A stretch of DNA of 26,656 bases from G023898405 sp964368985 (GCA_964368985.1 CAYJDW010000032.1:1-26656); one strand, 5' to 3'. Counted from the first letter of the stretch, positions 15,814-23,773 are shown. Program-made: numbers and translations. Notes: generated from the letters alone by a model not told the origin.

Positions 15814-16656
15814 ATGAAAGTCCCCAGAAAATTCTTGGAAAAAACCAAGAGTACCCTAGATTTTTGTCGAGAAGTTTTCTCTTATTTTATGACTATCAAT
15901 GGGACGGTGAAAGCCGCAGCGCTGGCCTATGCAACCTTGATTTCAATTGTTCCTTTGGTCGTGCTCAGCTTTGGTTTGCTTCTGGTATTTCCCTCTTTCT
16001 CCTCGTATTTAAAACTTTTTCATCAATTTGTGTTTCGCCACTTCATCCCCTCATCCGCTCAAGTCATACAAAATTATGCGGAACTTTTTGCCACCAACGC
16101 TAAAAATCTCTCCGCCGGTGGCTTGGCATTTTTTCTTATGACCGCGGTGCTGCTTATCTTCATGATTGAAACCGTCTTTAATGTTATTTGGAAGGTGAGG
16201 ACGCGACGAAAAGGCCTGCCTGCCTTTCTCATGTATTGGGCAATTTTGACGCTGCTGCCCCTGGTTGGTGGCTCTGCTTTTGCTCTCAGCGTTTATATTT
16301 ACTCATTTTCTTTTCTCTCAGTTATTATGCAATTTGTATCAATTTTTATTCCTCTCATTCTTGATTGGATATGTTATTTATTTCTCTATAAAACAGTGCC
16401 TAATTGTAAGGTGAGTTTTCGTCATGCAGCGATTGGAGCCACTATTGCCGCCATTTTGCTGGAAATAATGAAATTTGGATTCCGCATGTATGTCACTTTC
16501 TTTTCATCGGATTCCGTCGTTTATGGAGTTTTAGGCGCCATACCTGTATTCTTATTGTGGCTTTATCTTTTGTGGTTGCTTACTTTGATCGGGGCCATCG
16601 TTACCTATAAAATAGGTGCACGAAGTCACCAAGCTAAAGTCCTAGAAAAAATATAA
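15814..16656 (+). CDS. YihY/virulence factor BrkB family inner-membrane protein
   Basis: A 280-residue membrane protein with about six transmembrane segments, matching the YihY family (formerly misnamed RNase BN). Recognisable stretches include AALAYATLISIVPLVVLSFG near the N-terminus and GAIPVFLLWLYLLWLLTLIG near the C-terminus. The start chosen is ATG at 15814 because it aligns with the usual family N-terminus; a TTG at 15754, 20 codons earlier, is possible, and neither has a strong ribosome site. The biochemical role of the family is unsettled. The gene follows the desaturase-like gene by 71 bp and may share its transcript. A hairpin starts right after its stop. Confidence 0.88.
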   Translation: MKVPRKFLEKTKSTLDFCREVFSYFMTINGTVKAAALAYATLISIVPLVVLSFGLLLVFPSFSSYLKLFHQFVFRHFIPSSAQVIQNYAELFATNAKNLSAGGLAFFLMTAVLLIFMIETVFNVIWKVRTRRKGLPAFLMYWAILTLLPLVGGSAFALSVYIYSFSFLSVIMQFVSIFIPLILDWICYLFLYKTVPNCKVSFRHAAIGATIAAILLEIMKFGFRMYVTFFSSDSVVYGVLGAIPVFLLWLYLLWLLTLIGAIVTYKIGARSHQAKVLEKI

Positions 16657-16680
16657 AAAAAGGAGCTTATGAAAGCTCCT
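16651..16680 (-). terminator. Intrinsic terminator for the DUF3309-like gene
   Basis: AGGAGCTT-ATGA-AAGCTCCT (16661-16680) is a perfect 8-bp hairpin. On the minus strand it is followed by a run of T, so it ends the small minus-strand gene at 16715-16876. On the plus strand it follows the YihY stop codon but has only a weak T tract. Confidence 0.75.
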
Positions 16681-16714
16681 ATTTAGACGTTAACGAAAAA
16701 ATGGCCGCAGGTGC

Positions 16715-16876
16715 CTAATAAAATCTCACTACTTTAGTAACCATTAATATGATGAGAACGATAACCAGCAAACCAACGATACCAGACGGGCCATAGCCCC
16801 AGCCTTTGCTATATCCCCAGCTTGGGATAGCTCCTAAGAGGAGGAGCACTAAGATGATCAATAAAATTAAGCCCAT
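16715..16876 (-). CDS. DUF3309-like 53-residue membrane peptide
   Basis: A 53-residue ORF starting MGLILLIILVLLLLGAIP, then SWGYSKGWGYGPSGI, then a second hydrophobic segment ending in KVVRFY. The order hydrophobic segment, Trp/Gly/Tyr-rich turn with GYGPSG, hydrophobic segment is the hallmark of the DUF3309 family of tiny proteobacterial membrane proteins. Function is unknown; many are linked to stress or stationary phase, but nothing here shows that. GGAG lies five bases before the ATG. TATAAT at 16902-16907 on the minus strand is a candidate -10 box. A good terminator follows at 16651-16680, so it is an independent transcription unit. Confidence 0.85.
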   Translation of the reverse strand: MGLILLIILVLLLLGAIPSWGYSKGWGYGPSGIVGLLVIVLIILMVTKVVRFY

Positions 16877-17197
16877 ATTTTCTCCATGAGTTTTAATCTT
16901 TATTATATAAAAGATGTTTTTTAATAGCTATTTTTATGTTCTGTTTGGTGTGGCTATAGGCAATGGCCAAGGCGCTTAATTCCCTGTTCGTCAGGCGAGC
17001 GAAGAGCGGCCATCCACAACGAAGTGCCAAATAGTGGGCCGGCACGGAGGCCAGCCCCTACAGGCTAGTCGATTTTTTATCTACTACCAATTTGTAGGGG
17101 CCGGCCTCCGTGCCGGCCCGCTATTTGGCACTGTCCCGCTCTTTTCACCCTGAGGAACGGAGCTCGTGACTTTTCTCGCTAGGACATTGCTCGTTTT
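16877..17197. other. Intergenic stretch with promoter-like AT-rich DNA and palindromes
   Basis: No gene is supported here. The part next to 16877 is AT-rich and holds a minus-strand TATAAT. About 16978-17011 resembles the repeat fragment near 7811-7846. The remainder is dominated by the 40-bp-arm palindrome at 17023-17132. The stretch ends at the stop codon of the orphan gene. Confidence 0.5.
17023..17132. repeat. Large palindrome with 40-bp arms
   Basis: Arms 17023-17062 and 17093-17132 match at 38 of 40 positions in inverted orientation, starting AGTGCCAAATAG and containing GGGCCGGCACGGAGGCC. The 30-bp centre is AT-rich. As RNA it would form a very stable hairpin and could end transcription of the minus-strand orphan gene just upstream of it. 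GC content is far above that of neighbouring DNA, typical of dispersed REP/MITE-like units. Confidence 0.8.
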
Positions 17198-18568
17198 TTA
17201 GCCCACAATCCTCGCTGGCCGCAGCTGATTCAGCTCATCGCCAAGGTTCAGCGTGGCAAGGCAGGATTTTGCGGTTTGGTGGCAATCCATATCACCTTCT
17301 TCTAGAGCCTTGGAGCAATCCTGTTTTATTTGCGCTAAATATTCCTCGGGAACTCGGCCGGAAGCGAGGGCTAATACATAAAAATAAAGTGCCCTTGTGC
17401 GTCTCATTTCCATATCGCGCATAGCATCCATTTGCTCTCGTAAATGGACCATAATTTGTTCTTTTTGCTGAGGATTAGTGGTTAAATGGAGCAGTTTTTG
17501 ACCGTGGGGAATCAAAAACCGGCTCAAATATTTTAGACGACCGGTCATTTCGCCTAAAACTCTTGAATCGCCCAGGTCTTTCGGGACAAAGGTCGCGACA
17601 TAGCGGTTGCTTGCGGCCTTCATCACCACATCCATTAGAGCGCTGGAGGCGAGGACGGATAGACCAAAAAAAGTCACACCGGTTTCGGCCATTTCCACCA
17701 TGTCCCCAACCACCGGAACAAACTTTGGTGCTTCGAGTTGCACTGCTCTAATGGCAGAACGACCCACCACTTTTTTATCATCGATGCCCAGGAGTTTCGA
17801 AGTTTTTGCCTCCATGCCCACCGTAATGCCAGAACGGCCATGGTCTGCAGCAATTTTTGAAATGCCGAAAGTGAGGGGCGCGAAAACATAACCAAGAGCA
17901 GTTAATAGGCCATTCAGTGAGATTTCACTGAGCCGCATACCGATAGCGGTAGCCTTACGCACACCATAGTTTGGCAACATTTCATTGATATTTTTGCCGA
18001 ATATTTGATCGGATAAGCTAAAAACACCCCCTCGCATGGTCAATTTGTCGCGAATAAAATGGCCAGCTTCTTTAGCGCCCAAGCTTGCTTCAGAAAGGAG
18101 ATGGGGCAAACCTGGACCATCCTCCTCAGTTTTTAAGTAGCGCTCAACTTTTTCCTCGACGGCTTCAACTAATTCTTTGTTAAAATGCTCGGTATTTTTC
18201 CTATGCCACTCGGTGAGGTCATTTTGCGGGCAGGAATACCATTTGACTTTTTGGTAGGGGCTCGGGGTGATGAGAATCTCATCTATATCCCTAAAATTAT
18301 TAGGTTTAACCTCGAGAAAATCCGCGGAAAAATTGTTTGATAATTGCATCCATTGCCCTAAATCCGGATTCTTAGGCCTATTCATCGGAGCCAAGGTTAA
18401 GGCGGTGGTGTGACTACGTTCAAGCAAAGAGTCTGGGCGGGTTTTCGCCTCGAAGCTATCGCTCATCGCTGGCGGCGTGATTTCCCTTAATTCCAAATCT
18501 TTAGTTTTCTTGGTGGCAGTATTATGTTCTTTGGTAAGCAAGCTCACCGGTGTATCAACGACTTTCAT
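17198..18568 (-). CDS. Orphan protein of 456 residues with two hydrophobic segments
   Basis: I do not recognise this protein. It starts at ATG 18568 with GGGGG about six bases upstream. The first 150 residues are polar and Pro/Thr/Lys-rich with no signal peptide. A helical stretch with many charged residues follows (about 120-150). Two hydrophobic segments (219-240 and 296-316) could enter a membrane. The C-terminal 130 residues look helical and are rich in Met, Arg and Glu, with Cys418, Cys429 and Cys436. It follows the SNF transporter gene by 91 bp on the same strand, with a hairpin between. A long protein with few family cues, a disordered N-terminus and a membrane-active centre is compatible with a secreted effector or an envelope protein, but nothing in the sequence decides this. 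Confidence 0.65.
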   Translation of the reverse strand: MKVVDTPVSLLTKEHNTATKKTKDLELREITPPAMSDSFEAKTRPDSLLERSHTTALTLAPMNRPKNPDLGQWMQLSNNFSADFLEVKPNNFRDIDEILITPSPYQKVKWYSCPQNDLTEWHRKNTEHFNKELVEAVEEKVERYLKTEEDGPGLPHLLSEASLGAKEAGHFIRDKLTMRGGVFSLSDQIFGKNINEMLPNYGVRKATAIGMRLSEISLNGLLTALGYVFAPLTFGISKIAADHGRSGITVGMEAKTSKLLGIDDKKVVGRSAIRAVQLEAPKFVPVVGDMVEMAETGVTFFGLSVLASSALMDVVMKAASNRYVATFVPKDLGDSRVLGEMTGRLKYLSRFLIPHGQKLLHLTTNPQQKEQIMVHLREQMDAMRDMEMRRTRALYFYVLALASGRVPEEYLAQIKQDCSKALEEGDMDCHQTAKSCLATLNLGDELNQLRPARIVG

Positions 18569-18623
18569 TTGGCCCCCGCCTTATCTGCTATTAGCATTAG
18601 ATCATTGCGGTGGGGGCACAAAT

Positions 18624-18656
18624 TTGGCGAGGCTTTTTGCCGCGCCAAGATTTTTT
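18624..18656. terminator. Stem-loop between the SNF transporter and orphan genes
   Basis: TTGGCGAGGC (18624-18633) and GCCGCGCCAA (18639-18648) pair at 9 of 10 positions around five T. On the plus strand six T follow after two bases, the layout of a terminator, but no plus-strand gene ends here. For the minus-strand transporter gene (stop at 18660) it would be a hairpin without a T tract, perhaps an mRNA 3'-end or partial terminator. Confidence 0.45.
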
Positions 18657-18659
18657 AGC

Positions 18660-20129
18660 TTAGTTGATTTTGGGGCGCGCTAAGCGGGTAAGAAAGAGCG
18701 AAAGCAGAAGGACTACTACAAACCAGGTCCAGCGTACCAAGTGGGCAATGCCAAGTTGCTCATTACTTTCATTAATGAGAGCGCCGACAAGGGTGACGAA
18801 GAGAAAGGCAAGCCCCACATATTTGGCCATGAAATAAAACCAACTAGGTTTTTTTCGAAGATTTATGAAGGTTGCATCACTCGCTAAGCTTTGATCAATA
18901 AACATGAAAGCGATGACCTGGGCGATGGCACCAATCAAGAGGGAATAGCCCATGACCATGGGCTCAATAGCACCTAGAATCGCCACACCGTTGCCCATGC
19001 AGAAGAAGGTCGACAAAGCCCACATTAGGGCAACGCTGATGGAAACTGCCATTTTTCGGCTTAAGTTGAACTCAACTTCAAAATTACCCGCCACTGATTC
19101 AACGATGGAAAAGACGCCCGTGATTCCGGCAATGAAAACGCAAAAGAAAAAGATTGCACCGATAATAGGGCTTAGCCAGGCAGGAAAAGTATGAAGAATT
19201 TGAGGGAAAATAATGAAACCGATTTCAAAAGTTGAGCTCGACTGAACGATGTCATGAAAAGGAGTTCCAGTAACTTTGCTCATGAAACCAATGCAACCAA
19301 AAATCGCAAAACCTGAAATAACCGAAATGACCGTATCGCCAATAGCGACGTAAATCATTGCTCGGCGCATGTTGGTTTCACTTTTGGTATGGCGCGCATA
19401 GCCCACCACGATACCAAGACCCAAAGAAAAGCTAAAAAACACCTGACCAAAAGCATCGCGCCACAAGCGTAGGTCTGAAAGCTTCGAGAAATCAGGCTTG
19501 AGGTAATAGCCAAAACCATCGATGGCGCCGGGCAAAAACAGGGTTGCGATAGTAAAGACACTTACCAAAACAAACAATAAAGGCATGAAAAATGCGCAGA
19601 CTTTTTCAACACCCGCGCCGATATTTTTCGAGGTGACGAACCATGCGAACACCGCTACCACAATAGTGGCGAGAAAAATCGGCCAACTGATGCCATTAGC
19701 GATTAAAATCGAGCCGGAATCGCGCAAGAAATCTTGTTGAAAAAAAGTAGCGCTATCCGCAGGGATGGCATCGGTGGCGGCAAAATAGGTATAAGCCACT
19801 GACCAGCCCGTGAGCACCGAATAAAAAGATCCGATGGTCAAACAAGAAAGGGCAGCAATCCAGCCAAAAACTTTCCATTTGGACGAAATGGCATGGCCAT
19901 AAGCGCCCGTGATGGGGAGACCAAAATTTTTGCCGATGGCACCTTCCAAGAAAAGCATGGGAATGCCGATAACGAGCATGGCCACGGCATAGGGGATCAG
20001 GAAAGCGCCGCCGCCGTTTTTATAACATTTTGCACTAAATGCCAAAATATTGGCAAAACCTACTGCCGAACCGATCATGGCAAAGATGAAACCTGATTCT
20101 TTAACCCAGGTCATTTTTTTCTGATTCAC
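18660..20129 (-). CDS. Neurotransmitter:sodium symporter family (SNF) transporter
   Basis: A 489-residue inner-membrane protein with about twelve hydrophobic segments. It matches bacterial LeuT/MhsT/TyT1-type Na+-coupled amino-acid importers. The first segment has GSAVGFANILAF and the following loop NGGGAFLIPY, both characteristic of the family's sodium and substrate site. The start chosen is GTG at 20129, six bases after AAGGA; an ATG five codons later has no ribosome site. The substrate is probably a hydrophobic or aromatic amino acid by family, but this cannot be read from the sequence. The gene has a good promoter about 200 bp upstream and a long structured leader with mutually exclusive hairpins and a weak terminator. 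That is compatible with attenuation, as for the other two amino-acid transporters in this window. Confidence 0.92.
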   Translation of the reverse strand: MNQKKMTWVKESGFIFAMIGSAVGFANILAFSAKCYKNGGGAFLIPYAVAMLVIGIPMLFLEGAIGKNFGLPITGAYGHAISSKWKVFGWIAALSCLTIGSFYSVLTGWSVAYTYFAATDAIPADSATFFQQDFLRDSGSILIANGISWPIFLATIVVAVFAWFVTSKNIGAGVEKVCAFFMPLLFVLVSVFTIATLFLPGAIDGFGYYLKPDFSKLSDLRLWRDAFGQVFFSFSLGLGIVVGYARHTKSETNMRRAMIYVAIGDTVISVISGFAIFGCIGFMSKVTGTPFHDIVQSSSTFEIGFIIFPQILHTFPAWLSPIIGAIFFFCVFIAGITGVFSIVESVAGNFEVEFNLSRKMAVSISVALMWALSTFFCMGNGVAILGAIEPMVMGYSLLIGAIAQVIAFMFIDQSLASDATFINLRKKPSWFYFMAKYVGLAFLFVTLVGALINESNEQLGIAHLVRWTWFVVVLLLSLFLTRLARPKIN

Positions 20130-20146
20130 AAATTATCCTTCGAATG

Positions 20147-20175
20147 AAAAAAAGAATAGCAGCTTAAAAAGCTAC
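20147..20175 (-). terminator. Weak terminator-like hairpin in the SNF transporter leader
   Basis: On the minus strand GTAGCTT-TTT-AAGCTGC forms a 7-bp hairpin with one wobble (20159-20175), followed after five bases by seven T. It lies just before the transporter's ribosome site. The gap before the T tract makes it weaker than the terminators at 5593 and 26359. Confidence 0.4.
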
Positions 20176-20212
20176 AAAATAACATCAATATTGTAGGTGG
20201 TAATTTGGCGCC

Positions 20213-20290
20213 CTAGCGGGCTAAGAGTGCGCGCACTCTTTCGCTGAAGAGTGGGATGCTGAGAGATTTTTTTTCTTGATGCTGCAACAT
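20213..20290 (-). CDS. Possible leader peptide of the SNF transporter transcript
   Basis: A 25-codon ORF starting MLQHQEKKS and ending RALLAR lies between the promoter and the transporter. It contains five Leu codons but no striking run of one amino acid, and no good ribosome site precedes it. Its support is the RNA structure: CACTCTT (in codons 13-15), AAGAGTG and a second CACTCTT (20253-20223 on the minus strand) can form hairpin 1:2 or 2:3 but not both. The 2:3 form is part of the perfect 18-bp palindrome at 20223-20240. Confidence 0.3.
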   Translation of the reverse strand: MLQHQEKKSLSIPLFSERVRALLAR

Positions 20291-20326
20291 TCTGCGGAGC
20301 TCTAAATTTTGAAGTACTGAAAGGAA

Positions 20327-20354
20327 AATCTAGCAAGGGATTTTGGACTGTCAA
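20327..20354 (-). promoter_or_regulatory. Promoter of the SNF transporter transcript
   Basis: TTGACA (20354-20349), a 16-bp spacer and TAGATT (20332-20327) on the minus strand give a 6/6 -35 and 4/6 -10 match. The TTAGGCCC word found in the two other leader promoters is absent. Between it and the methyltransferase stop (20355-20512) only a 22-bp palindrome stands out. Confidence 0.6.
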
Positions 20355-20473
20355 GAGCCCATATATTTTATATCCAAGCTCCTAATTCCGCCATTAAGAA
20401 GCGCTATGAAAGTCCGCGATGAAAAGATGGGACAGCTGAGATAAATAAGCCCGAACAACGAATGAAGGGGTGG

Positions 20474-20495
20474 CTCCCCAATCATGATTGGGGAG
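20474..20495. promoter_or_regulatory. Perfect 22-bp palindrome between methyltransferase and SNF genes
   Basis: CTCCCCAATCA and TGATTGGGGAG form a perfect 22-bp palindrome with no spacer, 18 bp after the methyltransferase stop codon and about 120 bp upstream of the SNF promoter. It could be an operator for a dimeric regulator or an mRNA 3' hairpin. No T tract follows on the minus strand, so an intrinsic terminator is less likely. Confidence 0.4.
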
Positions 20496-20512
20496 GAGGT
20501 CTTGTGGCTGAC

Positions 20513-21436
20513 CTATCGCATGGGCTTGGTAGCGATAATCATCCCGCAATCCAAACCTTGATTATAGGTCCCGTCAGGGTTCATGGCTCCATACTCAGCA
20601 AGCTTGCCAAGAACGTCTCGTTCAAAATCATCTCTGAATTCCACAGGAATTGCTTGGCCTAATGGAAGCGCATAAATACTGGCCATGCGCCTTTGTCCAT
20701 CTAGGACTAGTGTGCCAGAATGGTGGATCGATGCTTTTCCTTCCAAACCAGATTCGTCAAGTGCTTTTTGATAGAGCTCAATGGGAATCCTGTTGGCAAG
20801 TACCTTCTTCCCCTGGTAGAATGGCGCCCATTGCGGCATCTCAGTAATTTCCCGCGCACATTTAAGCGTAGGAATTGGATGTGCTTCTGTATGATCGATA
20901 TTGAATACAGCAAGCAATTTCCCACCTGGCTTTAAGCTTCGCTCGACACCAGCGAAGAATTTTTGGAGGTCTTTTTGTTGTTCTTTGAGTTTGCCTGTTT
21001 CATCTTTATCTTCGTCAAACCAATGCAGGCAATGGACTGAGAGTACAAGGTCAACATTTTCGAGGTAGTCCAGTTCGCGCGCATCTTTATTTTCAATAAA
21101 AAGATTTGCTATTGGAGCCCCGATTTGTTTTTCCTTAGATTTTTCTATCATGTTGCTATCATTGTCGATCGCTAAAATTCTTGCGTTGGGAAAGCTCTGA
21201 GCCATATGAGCAGCCAGCCTACAGGTTCCGCATCCCACATCAAGAATTGTCATCTCAGCCTCGGTGTCCATCTCAACTTGCTGAAGAAGCAGCTTACCGT
21301 GTTGGAATTGTCCATCAGATGCCTTGTCGTATTGGGCTGAGTCCCAACCTGGGGAAACTTGTTTGGTTTCCATAGAAAAGAGTGATGTTGCTATAATTGA
21401 GCTGAGCGAAAATGCGAATAAAAGATGAGCCGCCAT
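20513..21436 (-). CDS. Class I SAM-dependent methyltransferase with apparent signal peptide
   Basis: A 307-residue protein. The class I methyltransferase core is clear: motif I LDVGCGTC (65-72), the acidic strand end ILAIDND (87-93, Asp91 the expected ribose ligand) and motif IV DLVLSVHCLHW (129-139). Overall it is like trans-aconitate- or juvenile-hormone-acid-type small-molecule methyltransferases. Before this core, residues 1-20 (MAAHLLFAFSLSSIIATSLF) form a hydrophobic stretch that reads like a signal peptide or anchor, odd for an enzyme needing cytosolic SAM. The start ATG 21436 has AAGGA seven bases upstream, which supports including this stretch; an internal Met at 22 would give a normal cytosolic enzyme. 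The ORF is open eight codons further upstream. It is the nearest gene upstream of the SNF transporter. Substrate unknown. Confidence 0.82.
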   Translation of the reverse strand: MAAHLLFAFSLSSIIATSLFSMETKQVSPGWDSAQYDKASDGQFQHGKLLLQQVEMDTEAEMTILDVGCGTCRLAAHMAQSFPNARILAIDNDSNMIEKSKEKQIGAPIANLFIENKDARELDYLENVDLVLSVHCLHWFDEDKDETGKLKEQQKDLQKFFAGVERSLKPGGKLLAVFNIDHTEAHPIPTLKCAREITEMPQWAPFYQGKKVLANRIPIELYQKALDESGLEGKASIHHSGTLVLDGQRRMASIYALPLGQAIPVEFRDDFERDVLGKLAEYGAMNPDGTYNQGLDCGMIIATKPMR

Positions 21437-21670
21437 TGGTGATCCTTTTGCCTGAAGCACTAGCTTTTAAGGGTGAGCGATAAAGCATTAGAGCGGGATG
21501 GTCAAAAGATAATTCTTGCGAGTGATTAAATTTTTGGAAGTTGGATTCCCGCCGGTCAGCGGAAGTTGCTGGTATATAAGAGGGGTCTTTTCTTAAAGAA
21601 AAATGAAGTATAAATTGTTATGAATAATTTAGTGATACATCGTGTGAATTTATAGGTAAGATAATAACTT

Positions 21671-23773
21671 ATGAAATATATTGAATTAATATTCTCAATG
21701 CTGCTATTTAGTGCTCTGCTTTCCACGCTAGGCATGGTGGGTTGTAATCCATCTTCCCCAGATTCTACTGTGTCGCCGCCTCCACCACCACCTCCACCTC
21801 CACCACCACCAACACCTCCACCACCTCCACCACCTCCACCACCTCCACCACCACCACCACCACCACCACCTCCGGTGTCGCCCGTCGATCAGTCGCTGAG
21901 CTTTCAAAACTCGAGCGACCCGGTTCATGACACGGATAACCCGCACATCATTGTTAAGGTTAGCTATTCGCGAGATGTGCCTGCGATAGCGCCCACTGCT
22001 CCCAATAGAGTTTCAACCGAGTTTGGCAGTCATGCCATCAACTGGCTTAGAATCGATAACAGGAGTTTTGAGGGAACAATAGATTTAAGCCATAAAGCGC
22101 AGGATCAGACCTTTAGTCTCATGATTCCAGCGAGCGGTACTATTCGTAATTCTAACCAGATTCAGATTCGTTACAAAACTAAGTATAAGCAATATTCTTT
22201 TGGCCTGGAATATGAGTTAAAGCGGCTCGGTGCTGGTAAAATTACCAAGAGGCGCAGCCCCATCGAAGCGAAGCTTGCCTTGGTTGAAAAGACATTATTG
22301 GCCAAAAGCATGGACGGTCCTAAAGGCTTACCCTTAATTAAGCTAGTCACAGATGATGTTGATACTAACGAAGCCTGCATTGAAGTGGTAAGCGGTGCGA
22401 TGGCATTTGGATTTAATCCGGGTGACCAATATGAACAAAAGATTCTTTATTTTAAGAAATCTCTAAACCTCTTAATTAACAGTATCGAACACCTAAGGAA
22501 TGAGGCAGGAGTTGGCGCGGCCACCATATTGCCTCTTTCCAGAGTAATTGATCACTACAATGGTCTCATAGCGGGCGAAGCTGATCCTAGAATGGGTGAT
22601 TATCGGTTGAATTTGGAGGTCAACGCTGATGGGAGTCTCTTCTTCATAGAAGGGGCCTTTCAGAGGACTTTTGGTCGAACTCCCCAGGTTAATTGGGCTT
22701 TTCCAATAGCGAGAATCGGTGACCTAAAGCCAGGTGCTGCGGCGGACCTAACGAATCCTACGCATTTTTCTGACATGTTTGGGCAAACTCAACAGCATGA
22801 TGCATACACTTTCAGACGAAACAACTTAATTCGCTTTCAGGGAGCCAGTGAACGGGTCGTTCAGGAGCTTCAAGGAGGTCTTTTGGCCGATGCTACACTG
22901 CAAGAAAAGAACCAAATTCAGGGCGCATTTACGCTATTGCTTTGGGAAAGCCTTAATCAATCGTATAAGCAGTGTTCATACGATATACTAACTTTTGCAT
23001 CTGCGCAGGACCCAGCAAATCTTCATACTAGCCCCGAAGACTTCAGAAATCATATGCTGGCTACTCATAATCCAGGTTGGATTAATGTCACGAATAATTT
23101 ACTGGCACTGCCATTATGGTCTCATTATTCAACATTGCAGGTTATTAATTTAATCAATTCCTTGGATTATGGTGCTGGAAAAAACATATATGACAATCTT
23201 CCGAAATCTTGCTTGGAAGATATTGCAAATAAATCTGTTCCAGAGCGATTTAAACAATCTTTGAGGAATTGGTGGAGGGCAGGGGGGAAAGATCGGGTAA
23301 AAGTGAACGTTAGGAATGGTGATCCCGAGCCAGGCTTTATCCGCGGATTTGCGGACAATGCCCCTGCGGGCCCCGAAATAAACCTGATTACAAACGCCCT
23401 TACCATGACCACGATCTTTAACTACTGCGATAACTGGTTATTTGCCATGATTGCCGATGAAGCCTATGATCCAGCAGTGCACAAAGCGGCTGCAGATAGC
23501 GCCATGTGGTCATATTTTGGTGAGAAATTGGAGAGATTTGCTATCCCTTTCTTTAACTATAGAGAACCGGGAAATAATAGCTGCCAGATGGGGACCAGCC
23601 GTGATTCAGAAATCGGAATAGAAGACCTGGGAGAAAATAGCGCCGAGCCCAGCGTGGTTTTTGAAATGCGTAATAATCACCCCCTCGATCAATTCGATTA
23701 TTCGGGCACTGACCAAAGCTGGAGTGATGTGCTTAGCAAATGGCGCACTCTTCTCAAAATACCCTCACACTAG
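21671..23773 (+). CDS. Large lipoprotein with polyproline tract, function unknown
   Basis: A 700-residue exported protein. Residues 1-25 form a signal peptide with lipobox MVGC (Cys25). Residues 36-68 are 12 Pro, one Thr and 20 Pro, a stiff linker that should hold the rest away from the membrane. Translating it would demand elongation factor P. The remaining 630 residues are soluble in character, with few cysteines, and include NWLRIDNRSFEGTIDL and a C-terminal part rich in Trp, Asn and Asp. I do not recognise a domain. It stands alone, divergent from the methyltransferase gene, with only a weak ribosome site before ATG 21671. A surface or periplasmic role such as host contact or substrate binding is possible but not shown. 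Confidence 0.75.
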   Translation: MKYIELIFSMLLFSALLSTLGMVGCNPSSPDSTVSPPPPPPPPPPPPTPPPPPPPPPPPPPPPPPPPPVSPVDQSLSFQNSSDPVHDTDNPHIIVKVSYSRDVPAIAPTAPNRVSTEFGSHAINWLRIDNRSFEGTIDLSHKAQDQTFSLMIPASGTIRNSNQIQIRYKTKYKQYSFGLEYELKRLGAGKITKRRSPIEAKLALVEKTLLAKSMDGPKGLPLIKLVTDDVDTNEACIEVVSGAMAFGFNPGDQYEQKILYFKKSLNLLINSIEHLRNEAGVGAATILPLSRVIDHYNGLIAGEADPRMGDYRLNLEVNADGSLFFIEGAFQRTFGRTPQVNWAFPIARIGDLKPGAAADLTNPTHFSDMFGQTQQHDAYTFRRNNLIRFQGASERVVQELQGGLLADATLQEKNQIQGAFTLLLWESLNQSYKQCSYDILTFASAQDPANLHTSPEDFRNHMLATHNPGWINVTNNLLALPLWSHYSTLQVINLINSLDYGAGKNIYDNLPKSCLEDIANKSVPERFKQSLRNWWRAGGKDRVKVNVRNGDPEPGFIRGFADNAPAGPEINLITNALTMTTIFNYCDNWLFAMIADEAYDPAVHKAAADSAMWSYFGEKLERFAIPFFNYREPGNNSCQMGTSRDSEIGIEDLGENSAEPSVVFEMRNNHPLDQFDYSGTDQSWSDVLSKWRTLLKIPSH
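21776..21874 (+). repeat. Proline-codon (CCN) simple-sequence tract
   Basis: Thirty-three codons, all CCA, CCT or CCG except one ACA (21812-21814). Because the unit is three bases, slippage would change linker length without breaking the frame, so length variation between strains is likely. Confidence 0.85.

Noticed and set aside
20172..20354. 60-codon minus-strand ORF in the SNF leader
   Set aside because: Its start codon is the -35 box TTGACA of the promoter itself, so it would not be transcribed in full; no ribosome site.
21728..21946. Minus-strand ORF very rich in Trp and Arg opposite the polyproline tract
   Set aside because: It is the reverse reading of CCA/CCT/CCG repeats; the plus-strand frame has a signal peptide and 700 open codons.
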